A DNA stretch of 64,000 nt, from the NCBI RefSeq assembly GCF_003666015.1, contig NZ_QPLT01000008.1, forward strand, positions 1 through 64,000, read 5' to 3'. Below the pieces are notes generated by a model. That model had not been told where the DNA came from, did no database searches, and worked only from the letters and a program-made list of their open reading frames with translations. Origin of the DNA: Halorubrum sp. Atlit-26R (GTDB lineage Archaea > Halobacteriota > Halobacteria > Halobacteriales > Haloferacaceae). A program made the translations under genes and the position numbers. Below are positions 17,332 through 26,950 of the stretch, piece after piece (positions within the stretch are counted from its first letter, which is position 1; each line of letters starts with the position of its first letter).

Positions 17332-19415
17332 GCGGCCACGAAGCAGACCGGTCGCAGTCTGCCGTACAGGACCAGCGTCAACGAGGCGTCGACGTGGATC
17401 CAACGGCAGAGGTCGTTCGCGATGCTATCGCTAAGAACGGTCGCGGTCGGGCCGAGAGGGAGCGGTTGAGCCGGGAGAAGTCTGGTGTGAGCCGTCTGAG
17501 GGAGCGATTCGGGCGGGTTGCGGAGAAACGATTTAGCGCGTACTTCCGGGCGAAGGGTGAGCGGTTCGATGAGCTCCGGGACGTAATCGATCAGGCACGC
17601 TTCGAGACGACAGCCGATGAGTACCTTGCGCGGGCGACGCTTACGGTCCTGATCGCCGCCTTACTCGGCGCGGTTGTGGGCGCGGGGATAGGTGCGGCAG
17701 TCATCGGTCCAGTCGGAGCGGCAGTCGGGGCGGTCCTCGCGACCACCGCTGGCGCGGGAGTGACGGCAGCCGCCGGCTACTGGTATCCCCATCTGAGGGC
17801 GAACCAGCGCCGGCAGCAAATCGACCGACAGCTCCCCGACGCGGTGATGGCAATGTATTCGCTCTCGCAGGGCGGGATGGAATTGCCGGAGATCGTGAAG
17901 TGGGTCGGTGAGAGTGACGAGATTGGCGACGAGGTCTCCGTCGAGTTTCAGATGATCGTCAACGAGATGGAGACCTTCGGGGCGGACCTCCAAACGGCGA
18001 TCCGGGAGACGCGCGATGCGACGCCGAGCGCGGACCTCCGAGAGTTGTTAGACGACATGGACTCGTCGCTCCGCTCAGAGCAGGATATTCTGCCGTTCCT
18101 CGCGGAGCGGACGGAGCGGTTCAACCGCCGGATGGAGGAGCAGACCGACGACTACTTGGAGTCGATCAACAACCTCGCAGAGACGTTCATCGGAGTGGTC
18201 GTGGTCGGAGGGACTGTCGTCGTCGGCCTTCTGACGATCATCGACGTGAACACGGTCGGGGGGAACATCCCGGCAGCGATCGGCGCGATCTACTACGTCG
18301 TGTTGCCGATCGTCGGGGTCGCAGCCATCGCGACCGCCCGGTACCGGTCGCCGTTCACCCCACTCCGGCGCGGTAGCACGTTCGACCTCCCTGACCCGGA
18401 CGTGACGAGTGAGGGTGTTGGGGAGGCGTTAGAGGCCGCTGAGGATGAACTAACTCCATTGGAAGTGAAGGGGTTAGAGCAGCTTCGCGACGGACTCCAA
18501 GCCGAGGAACGACAGAGCATCCGTGGTCGGATACGCAAGCGGTTTGAACGTCATCCGGAGTCGACGCTGTTCGCGAGCGTTCCAATCGTCGGAGTGTACC
18601 TTGCCGCGCTCACCCTCACAGGCGTGGTAAACCCCCGACCGGCAGGGTTTCAGTCCGCTCCGATGGTGACCACGGTTGCGGCAGTAGTCGTCCCTGTCGC
18701 GACGCTGGTCTCACCGATTACCATGTTCAAGCGGCGCCGCCAACAGTTCCACGAGGAGATTGAGTCTCAACTCCCGGGAGTGTTGGACCGGCTCGCCCGG
18801 ATTACTGAGTCGGGGGAGACGCTTGGGGGCGCGATCGAGACAGTTGCCCGAAAAGACGGCAACCGATTAGAGGAGGAGCTTGAGGGCGTTCGTCGTGAGA
18901 TCCAGTTCAGCACGTCGCTGGGAGTGGCCCTCAAGCGTATGTCAAACCGGGTCCAGAACAGCCGGATCACCCGTGCGGTACGGATTCTCGTGGAGTCGAA
19001 CACGGCCAGCGGGTACGTCGACGAGGTGATCCAGAACATCTACGCGACCGTCCAGCGAGTCGCAGAGGGTCGACGTCGACGGCGGAGCGAGATGGCCCCA
19101 CACGTTCGAGGGCTCATTCTGGGGTTCTCGGTCTACCTCATAATCTCGGCGTTCATGCTCGCGTTCCTCCTTCCCAACGTGGAGATGATCGCGACCGTCG
19201 ACGCGCAGGCGGAAGCGGCAGGGGTCGGCGCCGGGTCGACAACCACCGACCTGTCGGCAGACACGTACCGCGTCCTCCTATTCCACGGCGCCATCGTTCA
19301 GTCGGTGGTCTACGGGGGGCTGGCAGGCGAACTACTCCACGGGGACGCGTTCCGCGGGGGTGGGCTCACCCTTGCGGGTCTTGTGGCGAGCGTCGTCCTG
19401 TTCGGGGTGATCTAA
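17328..19415 (+). CDS. TadC/PilC-like type II secretion F family membrane protein
   Basis: 695 residues. It has two T2SF-like halves, each a cytoplasmic helical bundle followed by membrane spans: LPDAVMAMYSLSQGGMELPE at about residue 170 and LPGVLDRLARITESGETLGG at about 483. Membrane segments lie near 105-145, 285-305, 312-335, 422-465, 590-620 and 640-695. This is the usual archaeal partner of the preceding ATPase, forming the inner platform of type IV pili. ATGA overlap couples it to the ATPase. Its presence next to a conjugation cluster suggests a pilus used for mating contact. Confidence 0.85.
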   Translation: MSGHEADRSQSAVQDQRQRGVDVDPTAEVVRDAIAKNGRGRAERERLSREKSGVSRLRERFGRVAEKRFSAYFRAKGERFDELRDVIDQARFETTADEYLARATLTVLIAALLGAVVGAGIGAAVIGPVGAAVGAVLATTAGAGVTAAAGYWYPHLRANQRRQQIDRQLPDAVMAMYSLSQGGMELPEIVKWVGESDEIGDEVSVEFQMIVNEMETFGADLQTAIRETRDATPSADLRELLDDMDSSLRSEQDILPFLAERTERFNRRMEEQTDDYLESINNLAETFIGVVVVGGTVVVGLLTIIDVNTVGGNIPAAIGAIYYVVLPIVGVAAIATARYRSPFTPLRRGSTFDLPDPDVTSEGVGEALEAAEDELTPLEVKGLEQLRDGLQAEERQSIRGRIRKRFERHPESTLFASVPIVGVYLAALTLTGVVNPRPAGFQSAPMVTTVAAVVVPVATLVSPITMFKRRRQQFHEEIESQLPGVLDRLARITESGETLGGAIETVARKDGNRLEEELEGVRREIQFSTSLGVALKRMSNRVQNSRITRAVRILVESNTASGYVDEVIQNIYATVQRVAEGRRRRRSEMAPHVRGLILGFSVYLIISAFMLAFLLPNVEMIATVDAQAEAAGVGAGSTTTDLSADTYRVLLFHGAIVQSVVYGGLAGELLHGDAFRGGGLTLAGLVASVVLFGVI

Positions 19416-19417
19416 CC

Positions 19418-20581
19418 ATGACCGAGTTACCACTACCAACGGGCGATCAGGACCGCGCACAGACACAGGTGGGCGTTCTACTCGTCGCCCTACTGGTCGT
19501 GGTCGTGGTCGTCGTCGCGCAGACCCAATACGCCCCCGCAGAGCGCGCCGAGACGGAAGCAGAGCACTCGGTCGCGCTGTTGGAGGACATGAAGGAGTTA
19601 CAGGTGTCGACGCTCCAAGCGGCCCAGTCGGGGGCGACACAGAGCGTTCCTGTCGAACTCGGAAGCCAGTATTCGTCGTTCCTGATCCTCTCGCAACCAG
19701 CCAACTACCCGTGGGGGACAATCGAGACGACGAACGAGACAGAGATCGGCGTGTTGAACGCCGAGGCGGTGAGGGACGACACGAGAGACTACCTTGACGG
19801 GTCGCCGCTCATCTTCAACACGGCTGGGCTCCGGTATTCGCCGGAGTACCTACAGCGCGACGAGCCAGCGACCGAGCTTCGGAACGGAATATTGGCACAG
19901 GGAGATGGGACCATGTTGACCGGGTCAAATCTCGTCGACGGACAGCAGATCAACATCATCGCCGTCGACGGGAACGTATCCGAGGCGGGGCAGCGGGCAG
20001 CGATTATGGTCGCAGACCCGCTTTCGTCGAGCGACCAGACAGTCCCGGTTGAGTCGGCAAACGGCGACCCCATCGAGATACGGCTTCAGACGCAACTCTC
20101 CGAGGAGAAATGGCGACAGGCCCTCAGCGAGGAGATCGACCCAGACTGTAGTGCGATTCAAGAGCCCTACGTGTGCGGAGTCAGCGTTGAGGACAACGTC
20201 GCGACGATCACGCTCGCCCCCGGGCCGACGTACCAACTGAATACGGCGTTAGTAGGGTACCGAACGGTTGAGTCGGCGGGTGGGGCGGGGAAAACTCCGG
20301 AAGCAGAGTACCTTGTCCGGACGGATACACAGCTTGTCGGGCAAAATGAGGTGGAGGTCACCGTAGAGGCCCGAGACAAGTTCTCAAATCCGGTTCAAGG
20401 AGCAGTTATTGAGGCCGACGCACGAAGCGGTCGCCTCAGCGAGCGTGAAGTCCGGACGGACGCTTCGGGAGAAGCAACCTTCCGGGTCTCAACAGGGGCG
20501 AGCAGCACGAACAGGGTTGAGTTGACGATCGAGGGCGTCGACGGAGAACAAGCAACAGTCACCTTCGAGATCACCGGCTAA
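19418..20581 (+). CDS. Pilin-like secreted protein with C-terminal Ig-like domain
   Basis: 387 residues. The N-terminus DRAQTQVGVLLVALLVVVV is a charged residue plus a long hydrophobic helix (17-36), as in haloarchaeal pilin-like secreted proteins; a classical prepilin peptidase site is not obvious. The middle is a soluble extracellular domain. The last 85 residues (VTVEARDKFSNPVQGAVIEA, then TDASGEATFRVSTG) look like a bacterial Ig-like (Big_1/invasin) domain. It follows the TadC-like gene by 2 nt, so it is a likely pilus subunit or adhesin of the same machine. Confidence 0.7.
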   Translation: MTELPLPTGDQDRAQTQVGVLLVALLVVVVVVVAQTQYAPAERAETEAEHSVALLEDMKELQVSTLQAAQSGATQSVPVELGSQYSSFLILSQPANYPWGTIETTNETEIGVLNAEAVRDDTRDYLDGSPLIFNTAGLRYSPEYLQRDEPATELRNGILAQGDGTMLTGSNLVDGQQINIIAVDGNVSEAGQRAAIMVADPLSSSDQTVPVESANGDPIEIRLQTQLSEEKWRQALSEEIDPDCSAIQEPYVCGVSVEDNVATITLAPGPTYQLNTALVGYRTVESAGGAGKTPEAEYLVRTDTQLVGQNEVEVTVEARDKFSNPVQGAVIEADARSGRLSEREVRTDASGEATFRVSTGASSTNRVELTIEGVDGEQATVTFEITG

Positions 20582-20584
20582 TTC

Positions 20585-21157
20585 ATGGTTAGATCGCTCA
20601 TTCAGTCCGTTATCGGGAGTAGCACAGAGTCAAAGACGACGGCGACAACCGACAAGTCAGAGCCCGATTTCGCAACGAGTATCGCGGATCCGGCGATCCC
20701 GGATGCGGAGAAACTGGTAACGCCGATTCCACCAGCGGTAATTGAATCAGCACGCGAATCGTCGCCTCTCACGGGAAGCGATCGCTCGCTGATCGAAGCA
20801 CTCGATGGCGTCCAAAAACTCGTCGAGAGCTACGAGTACCAAGACCGGATGGGGAACGCCTACTACGAAGTTCTCGCAGAGCAGTTCTCAGACCCGCATT
20901 CGCTCCGCCGGCCGCTCCGAGCAACCGACTCCGAGCTGACGTTCATCGTTCTCGCGGAAGGTCTCATCGAGATTGGCGATGAGCTTGAGATGAACGAGCG
21001 CGAGGTTCAGGCGATCCAGATCGCCCACCAACTCTACGCAGAACAATTGGGCCTGACCGGCGAAGCGGAGCAGGTGAGTGTCCTAACTGTCGAGATGAGC
21101 CAAGAGCGGATTGGTGAGTTACTGAGCCTAACTGGTTTCGAGAGCTACTTGGAATAG
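20585..21157 (+). CDS. Hypothetical protein of the pilus operon
   Basis: 190 residues, soluble and mostly helical, with no signal peptide or membrane span. A Ser/Thr/Asp-rich N-terminal third is followed by helices around QKLVESYEYQDRMGNAYYEV and ELTFIVLAEGLIEIGDELEM. It starts 3 nt after the pilin-like gene and is the last gene of the pilus block. Not recognised; a cytoplasmic accessory of the ATPase is a reasonable guess from position only. Confidence 0.65.
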   Translation: MVRSLIQSVIGSSTESKTTATTDKSEPDFATSIADPAIPDAEKLVTPIPPAVIESARESSPLTGSDRSLIEALDGVQKLVESYEYQDRMGNAYYEVLAEQFSDPHSLRRPLRATDSELTFIVLAEGLIEIGDELEMNEREVQAIQIAHQLYAEQLGLTGEAEQVSVLTVEMSQERIGELLSLTGFESYLE

Positions 21158-21427
21158 CGGTTCGAGTCGGCCTCTCGAAACGCTGGTTGCTTCATTTCTA
21201 ATTAATATACCGCTGAGAGGACCTGATAAACTATTTTTCGAGGGATAATCTCCTTGTAGAGTAACTTTTATTATAAGTGCGGATGAATCCGCATCTATCC
21301 ACATAGATGTGGGCAGCACATACCCCGCCGACCCGGGGGCCGCGTGACTCGCGGTAGACGTGTGCGAAACCGACCAATGGAATCGGCGTGTAAGCACCAC
21401 GTTCCACAGACATGATGCCACAGCTAC
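21158..21427. promoter_or_regulatory. Intergenic with small hairpins and likely promoter
   Basis: Contains AACTTTTATTATAAGTG near 21262-21278, an AT-rich element that can act as TATA for the downstream genes. Next come two short inverted repeats, GCGGATGAATCCGC (21279-21292) and CCACATAGATGTGG (about 21299-21312). These may be operator sites or an RNA hairpin. Confidence 0.45.
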
Positions 21428-21679
21428 ATGGGCGATAAGGACCGGGCAACAGACGGGAACATTAACCTCTCGTTAGACGAGTACCACGAGGGGTTCCTGA
21501 AAGACCACCCAGAGATCAACGCTTCTGCCGTTTTTCGCGGTACCCTCGATGAGTTGATCTACAAAATGGGATGGTCCCCGGACTCATCAGACGAGGATTG
21601 GACCCCAGACACGATCTGCGGAAATACGACTGAAGACACCAGCTGCGAGGCTCAAGCCACAGCGCAAGACGATGACTGA
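21428..21679 (+). CDS. Ribbon-helix-helix-like small protein
   Basis: 83 residues. INLSLDEYHEGFLKDHPEIN then ASAVFRGTLDELI follows the strand-helix-turn-helix pattern of small haloarchaeal RHH proteins, which bind DNA as dimers. The C-terminal 30 residues are acidic with two Cys. It overlaps the next gene by 8 nt and heads the conjugation operon, so it may autoregulate it or bind near a transfer origin. Family assignment is by pattern only. Confidence 0.55.
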   Translation: MGDKDRATDGNINLSLDEYHEGFLKDHPEINASAVFRGTLDELIYKMGWSPDSSDEDWTPDTICGNTTEDTSCEAQATAQDDD

Positions 21680-22109
21680 AAATGATACTACGACGCAGAC
21701 TGCCGAGAGTAGTACCGACGAGACGAACGAAAATCCCGGAGGAAGCAGACTCCGGCGGATGGCCCGGATCGGTGGGGTAGCGACCGTGCTACTCCTGACC
21801 GTCGCAGTCTCGCCCGCGGCAGCGCAGGACGGGCTGGTCTGTGAGTCGAGCTTCTTGGAAAACCTATTCCAGACGTTCGTGAATTTCACGACCCTCTCCG
21901 CGGTCGTAATTTTCGTCGCTCTGTACCAGCTTGACGCCGTCATGGAGATGTTCGCATTCGGGCCGGAGCGGCAGAAACAGATCAAGCAGCATAAAAAGAA
22001 GCTCTGGGGCGGACTCCTACAGCTGATCCTAATCGGCCCGGGGATCACCGCGTTCGGTAGCGCGGTCGGTTGGGACTTCGCCTCCTGTATCGACCTCGTT
22101 CCGTTCTGA
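21672..22109 (+). CDS. Small membrane protein with signal peptide, VirB2/CedA1-like position
   Basis: 145 residues. A cleavable-type signal (VATVLLLTVAVSPAAAQ, ending about residue 53) is followed by two membrane helices (about 66-92 and 115-140). These are separated by a basic cytoplasmic loop RQKQIKQHKKK. The topology, signal plus two helices with a short basic loop, matches the pilin-like VirB2/TrbC class. Position ahead of VirB6- and VirB4-like genes supports a conjugative pilus or channel subunit. It overlaps the next start by one base. Confidence 0.6.
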   Translation: MTENDTTTQTAESSTDETNENPGGSRLRRMARIGGVATVLLLTVAVSPAAAQDGLVCESSFLENLFQTFVNFTTLSAVVIFVALYQLDAVMEMFAFGPERQKQIKQHKKKLWGGLLQLILIGPGITAFGSAVGWDFASCIDLVPF

Positions 22110-24391
22110 TGGACAAGCGTCGGGTACTTGCCGCGGTGGCGTGCCTCGGGTTAGTGACTCTTGTCGTTTCAGCTTCGGTGGGCTCAGTAGCGGCCGACAA
22201 CGATACCGAGGGGGTCGACCTCGGGTACACCGGCACGATTCACGGCCTCGATGCCGGGACGTTCGTCTCGTTGTGGGGTGATGCGACAAGTCCAGAGTGG
22301 ATTCAGTTCATCTCAAACACGACGACCGAACGTGCGAGAATTGGCGAAGAAGGAGCCTCAGCCTCCACAGTCAAGACGTTCGTCGCACGTTCCGAAACCT
22401 CAGCTACGCCAAGAGGCCTGCCGCAGAAATGGAACTCCGAAGTGCTGACGTCCGCGGAAGTGATTGAAGACGCCGAGTACCACGATACGTCGGTGTATCC
22501 GGAGTCCGTGGACCCGGTCGACCGACCGATGATCGAAGACGCCCACGCGACGATTTTCTCCGTCGGGCCGTCGACAACCGTCCATGACAGCGGAAACCCG
22601 ACGCGGTACATTGCCGAGTCAGGGACGGTTCGCTCCCTGACCGACTTCCGTCCCGAAGAACCAGAGTACGACTCGGGGTTCGAGGACGACAAAGTGGTTA
22701 CTGACGTTGATGTAACCGCGACACGGCAAGCATCCCCGATAAACGAGACCCGGCTCATCGTGGACGGAGAAGTGATCGACACGGCAGAAAACACCCGGAC
22801 AGCAGCACTCCAATATGACAAAATCGACGCTGAAACAGAGGAACTGACGGTCGAGTCGGAGCTTCACACGGAGTATGAAGTCAGGGTGGAAACAACCACA
22901 GAACGGACCTACGACTTGGGAGTTATCAAGCTCTCAGAAGTCGGGTCAGTTGATATAGATGATCTGACCGACGTACAGAACTACGTCGATGCTCGCGAGT
23001 CGGCTGACGAAGACTACGGACAGACAATCGGAGTCAATATAATCGATGTAGACAGCAACTACGGGATATTTAGCGTTTCAGATTCCGGTGTTTCACCCCG
23101 AGGCGTTCAAGCACAAGGCGCAGCTGGTATAGATCATTTCACTAACCCCACCAGTCAAAGGGATGCGTTAGAAGGAGAATCAAAACGGGAGTGTATCCCG
23201 GGCGCACCCCCCGGGGTCGGTGGTTGCGGCGGTGGGGGTGGGAGTAGCGGGGGTGACGGCGGAGGTAGTGACGGCGGAGGTAGTGACGGCGGAGGTAGTG
23301 ACGGCGGAGATAGTGACGATGATGACGATGATGACGATGACGACGATGATGATGACGACGATGGAAATGAAAACCCCTTCGTTGATCTGGGATCCGTCAC
23401 CGTCCAATACACCGCGGTCACGTTCGAGACAGTCGAGAACACGGAAATCCTCCGAGACACCGTCGACGTAGAGGTCTACGACCCTGAGAAGCCCGATGTG
23501 GTTGTCGGGTCAGCCACAGACGGCGCGGACTACGTTCAGGTCCGTTCCGAAGACCCGATCGCCGGGTACACGGTGGAGGACGCCCGGAGTGGAGAGCAAC
23601 AGCGCGTCCGCTACGGGTGGGACTTCTACACCGCTCGCGATACAGAGTGGGACAACACGACGATCAGTACCGACACCGAGGATACGACGGTACGGTCGGT
23701 GTTGAACCCAGTCCAGACGCACGCGGCGTCGGCAGACACGTCGAGCGTCAACCCGGATAACGCGGTAGTGGACGAGCCGGACGTGGAGTACGACGAGCGA
23801 GGCGACCGGAGTGATGATCCACACCCACCGGGAGTGGGTGCTGGTGTGACGACCTACCGCGTGCCGGAGAAGGCTGTCACGCCCCACACGACAGACGTTG
23901 ACGGCGGAGTCACAATCAACGGCATCGTCCCGGGATCGGGGATAGAGATTAGTAGTGACGAAATCTCAGAAGTCGAAATTCGGCCAGTTACGATAGAGAC
24001 AGAGGAGAGTGATACCGAGACAGGACCAGTCGTAGAGGTCACGATCAAAGACGGTCGAACTGGGGAACCAATCCCGGGGAGTGAGCTCGCAGGGACCGTC
24101 TACGGACTCTCCGGCGTCCGGGAGAAGTCGATCGAAATCTCCGAGGACGGAACCGGAGAGTACGAGATGGAGACCTACGGGAACGGCGAGATCAGGTACG
24201 AACCTGCGCCGTGGGGAGAGGCAGAGACCCCACGGAGTTCAGCCCGGGAAACGTTCGCGATCAGCCAATTCACGGAAGGTGACGCCTTTGTGCGGCTGAT
24301 CGAGGAGACGATTTACTACATCGTCATCCCGCTTCTGATCGTCCGGAAGGTTGCGAGTATCCTCCGCGGATGGAGGCCAGCGATAGAGTAA
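22109..24391 (+). CDS. Large secreted, C-terminally anchored surface protein
   Basis: 760 residues from the ATG at 22109, where a signal peptide begins (MDKRRVLAAVACLGLVTLVV). The exported part has a long N-terminal domain (about 30-365). A low-complexity linker follows: glycine-rich, four GSDGG units, then a run of about 16 Asp (near 377-424). A second domain ends with an Ig/carboxypeptidase-regulatory-like repeat (VEVTIKDGRTGEPIPGSELA). A C-terminal membrane helix lies near residues 735-755 (YYIVIPLLIVRKVASIL). It is probably an adhesin or mating-pair component of the conjugation machine; no enzyme motif is seen. Confidence 0.65.
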   Translation: MDKRRVLAAVACLGLVTLVVSASVGSVAADNDTEGVDLGYTGTIHGLDAGTFVSLWGDATSPEWIQFISNTTTERARIGEEGASASTVKTFVARSETSATPRGLPQKWNSEVLTSAEVIEDAEYHDTSVYPESVDPVDRPMIEDAHATIFSVGPSTTVHDSGNPTRYIAESGTVRSLTDFRPEEPEYDSGFEDDKVVTDVDVTATRQASPINETRLIVDGEVIDTAENTRTAALQYDKIDAETEELTVESELHTEYEVRVETTTERTYDLGVIKLSEVGSVDIDDLTDVQNYVDARESADEDYGQTIGVNIIDVDSNYGIFSVSDSGVSPRGVQAQGAAGIDHFTNPTSQRDALEGESKRECIPGAPPGVGGCGGGGGSSGGDGGGSDGGGSDGGGSDGGDSDDDDDDDDDDDDDDDDGNENPFVDLGSVTVQYTAVTFETVENTEILRDTVDVEVYDPEKPDVVVGSATDGADYVQVRSEDPIAGYTVEDARSGEQQRVRYGWDFYTARDTEWDNTTISTDTEDTTVRSVLNPVQTHAASADTSSVNPDNAVVDEPDVEYDERGDRSDDPHPPGVGAGVTTYRVPEKAVTPHTTDVDGGVTINGIVPGSGIEISSDEISEVEIRPVTIETEESDTETGPVVEVTIKDGRTGEPIPGSELAGTVYGLSGVREKSIEISEDGTGEYEMETYGNGEIRYEPAPWGEAETPRSSARETFAISQFTEGDAFVRLIEETIYYIVIPLLIVRKVASILRGWRPAIE

Positions 24392-24398
24392 CCCAGAG

Positions 24399-25766
24399 AT
24401 GAAATCAAAACACCACAGCCAAGGCGGGCAGACTACCGCTGAGAGCGCGTCAGTAGACGGTAGCGGCCTCAGCGATACAGTCGTTCGCCAGTACGATGAA
24501 GATGAACAGGCAGCAAACGAGACAGTCGATCCGACAAAGGAGGAGGTCTTACAGGATGCGGCAGGCAACGTAGACTCAACTGGGTTTCTCGACAACCCCG
24601 GGTCGGCGCTGATCGACACGATCGGCAACGACTTCATGACTTCCGCTGCGGACACATTCACCGACCTCGGCGCGCAGGTGTTCTCGGTCAAACCGCCCGA
24701 GACCACCGGCCCTCTCGCGTTCGGGGAACCAAAGACAGGGGCTCTCTTCGGGCAGTTGACCCACATGGCGTGGGAGAGAACGTGGCCGGGAAGCGGCGAA
24801 GCAGACATAGCGGCGTTGGCGGTGTTAACGCTTGTAGTCGCGTATCTCGTGGCTACAACGCTCGGGATGTTCCGGTTTGGAGCATCCTCAAATGACAAGA
24901 AAAGCTTAGTCGAGGGCTTGGCGCTCATCGTGATGTGGTTCCCGTTAGCCCTGTTTTTCATCCAGTTGGCCTACGGGATCACGATCGCGCTCTCCCCTGA
25001 AATTTACAAGCAGTTTGCGGGGCTACTGGTCGTATCCATCTCAGCGTTCCTCGGGGGCCCAATCACCGGCTTAATCACGATTGGCGGGATTCTCGTGTGG
25101 CTCCTGATAATCGCGCTGCTTCAACTTCAGCGGTTCATGGTAGCCGCGTACTTGGTCGGCGGACCACTCCTGATAGCCGGGTGGTACTCCAACATTCCAA
25201 TGTTGGACGACCTCTGTCAGAACCTACTCAAGAAGTTCCTCCCGCTGGTTCTGATGCCGTTACCGCTGGCGATCGTGTCGATCCCATTCCAAAGTCTCGG
25301 CGCGGTTCCACTTGACGGGAGCTCGCAGTACGGCCTCTACGTCGGGGCGGGATACGTCGCGTCTACGACAATCCTTGGGCCGGTCATATTCCTTGGATTT
25401 GGGATCATCGTGCTGTTCGCGATCTGGGCGCTATTCAAGTCGGCCAACCAGACGGCAGCTTCGATCATCGGGAGCGGAGCGAAGGGCGCAGCCGCACTCG
25501 GCCTCACGATGGGAGGCGCCCCGGCAGCAGGGCGTGCCCTCCTGATCGGGCGGAGAAGTACGGGACGTGCCCTTGCTTACGGTGCCGGTGACACCATCGT
25601 TCCGCGAGAGGGAGACGATATGCGATCCTCGATGGAGGAGGCTATGGGCAACTTCGAGGACAAAGCAGAATCGGTCACATCATCTGCGAAAAGCGCAGTT
25701 GAAACAGGGAAAGATCGGGCGACCAACGCAGTTTGGGGCTTCGGTAGCAACCGGAGGAAACCATGA
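24399..25766 (+). CDS. Polytopic conjugation channel protein, VirB6/TrbL/CedA-like
   Basis: 455 residues. After a polar N-terminal 130 residues come about seven membrane helices (near 133-158, 169-195, 205-235, 238-266, 285-310, 320-355). A soluble C-terminal tail rich in Ala/Gly/Ser ends KSAVETGKDRATNAVWGFGS. This architecture and its place just before the VirB3- and VirB4-like genes fit the VirB6-like inner-membrane channel of archaeal conjugation systems. Sequence identity in this family is low, so the call rests on topology and context. Confidence 0.7.
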   Translation: MKSKHHSQGGQTTAESASVDGSGLSDTVVRQYDEDEQAANETVDPTKEEVLQDAAGNVDSTGFLDNPGSALIDTIGNDFMTSAADTFTDLGAQVFSVKPPETTGPLAFGEPKTGALFGQLTHMAWERTWPGSGEADIAALAVLTLVVAYLVATTLGMFRFGASSNDKKSLVEGLALIVMWFPLALFFIQLAYGITIALSPEIYKQFAGLLVVSISAFLGGPITGLITIGGILVWLLIIALLQLQRFMVAAYLVGGPLLIAGWYSNIPMLDDLCQNLLKKFLPLVLMPLPLAIVSIPFQSLGAVPLDGSSQYGLYVGAGYVASTTILGPVIFLGFGIIVLFAIWALFKSANQTAASIIGSGAKGAAALGLTMGGAPAAGRALLIGRRSTGRALAYGAGDTIVPREGDDMRSSMEEAMGNFEDKAESVTSSAKSAVETGKDRATNAVWGFGSNRRKP

Positions 25767-26950
25767 GCGGAACTGAACCAGCAAAATCAGCAGTTATCAA
25801 CGAGTCAGGCGATGAGGGACGCGTCCCGCTTGTCGGGTGGAAAAAGAGTAGTGTCATCTTCACCGGAGGAGCTGCGGCCGTGGGGTACCTCTTGGCGAGC
25901 CAACTCGGCGCGTTGTTCAGGATCCCCGGGATCATCTTCGGGACGTTCATCGGAGTGATCGTCGTCTACTCCACCCCGAGCCACCTTTCGGTGTGGCAGG
26001 CGCTCAAAGACGGTCTGAGTTATCTGAGCGAGCCGAAATATATCTACTCGGCCTCAGACCCGCACTACGCCACGGACGGCGGGAAGCGGAACGAGGGGGG
26101 TATCGTGAGCTACACCCCGCTCCAACCGGACACGCGGACACAGGACCTCACAAGCGTCAAACTCGCCCTCCCGGGAGCCGACGCCGTACTGACGAAGGGC
26201 GGGAAGATGGAGGCGATGATCGAGGTCCACGGCGACAACATGGACTTTGCCCCGCCGGCGGAGTGGGCAACAAAGCAGGAAATCGGAGCGAACTTCGCTG
26301 ACCGAGAGGTCTCCGAGGAGGTCAAGGTCCACGCAACGACGCAACAGTTCAAGTTCGATGAGATAATCGAGCGGCTGGACGACCGGCTGGAAGCCGGATT
26401 CGACGAGCCTGACGACCCGGACCGGACCAAGAAGGGCGCTCGGGAACTTCTCCGTGACTACCGGGAGAACCGGCCCGACGAAATCAAGGAGCGTGGCACG
26501 CAGGAAGTCCGGTACTTCATCGTCGTCTCCGTCTCCCGCAATGACGTACTTCAGAAGTACGCTAACGAGGAGACGCCGGTCGAGCAGGCGTCTACTGCCC
26601 CGATCGTCGGCCCGCTTATCCAGCGCCTCCGAAGCGACGAGGCGGTCGACATGACCGATGAGGAGATTCGCGAGGAAATGGTTGACCGCTTAGACGACCG
26701 TGTCCAGTCGGTGAAGAACGAGCTAATCGCACAGACCGAAGGCTACGACCCAGACCGGTTGACCGCAGCAGAGATCATGATCATGTTAGCGCGGCAGTTC
26801 AACGGGAACCAGACGGAGCTCCACGGTGTCGAATCGGCAATCAACACGAAAACTGTCGTCGGGAGCAGCCGGCGTGACACCGACCTCGGGGCAGACGGAC
26901 CGATGGGTAGCGGCGGCGTGTCGCTCCGTAGTGAGGGTGAGACGAAATGA
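25763..26950 (+). CDS. VirB3/PrgI-like membrane protein with extended cytoplasmic domain
   Basis: 395 residues. Two close membrane helices near residues 28-75 (VIFTGGAAAVGYLLASQLGA, IIFGTFIGVIVVYSTPSHLS) are followed by WQALKDGLSYLSEPK, a layout like PrgI/VirB3. The remaining 300 residues resemble the non-ATPase N-terminal half of VirB4 proteins (QEVRYFIVVSVSRND, RLTAAEIMIMLARQFNG). It overlaps the VirB6-like gene and the VirB4-like gene by 4 nt each. It may therefore represent a split or shuffled VirB3-VirB4 arrangement. Confidence 0.65.
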   Translation: MSGTEPAKSAVINESGDEGRVPLVGWKKSSVIFTGGAAAVGYLLASQLGALFRIPGIIFGTFIGVIVVYSTPSHLSVWQALKDGLSYLSEPKYIYSASDPHYATDGGKRNEGGIVSYTPLQPDTRTQDLTSVKLALPGADAVLTKGGKMEAMIEVHGDNMDFAPPAEWATKQEIGANFADREVSEEVKVHATTQQFKFDEIIERLDDRLEAGFDEPDDPDRTKKGARELLRDYRENRPDEIKERGTQEVRYFIVVSVSRNDVLQKYANEETPVEQASTAPIVGPLIQRLRSDEAVDMTDEEIREEMVDRLDDRVQSVKNELIAQTEGYDPDRLTAAEIMIMLARQFNGNQTELHGVESAINTKTVVGSSRRDTDLGADGPMGSGGVSLRSEGETK

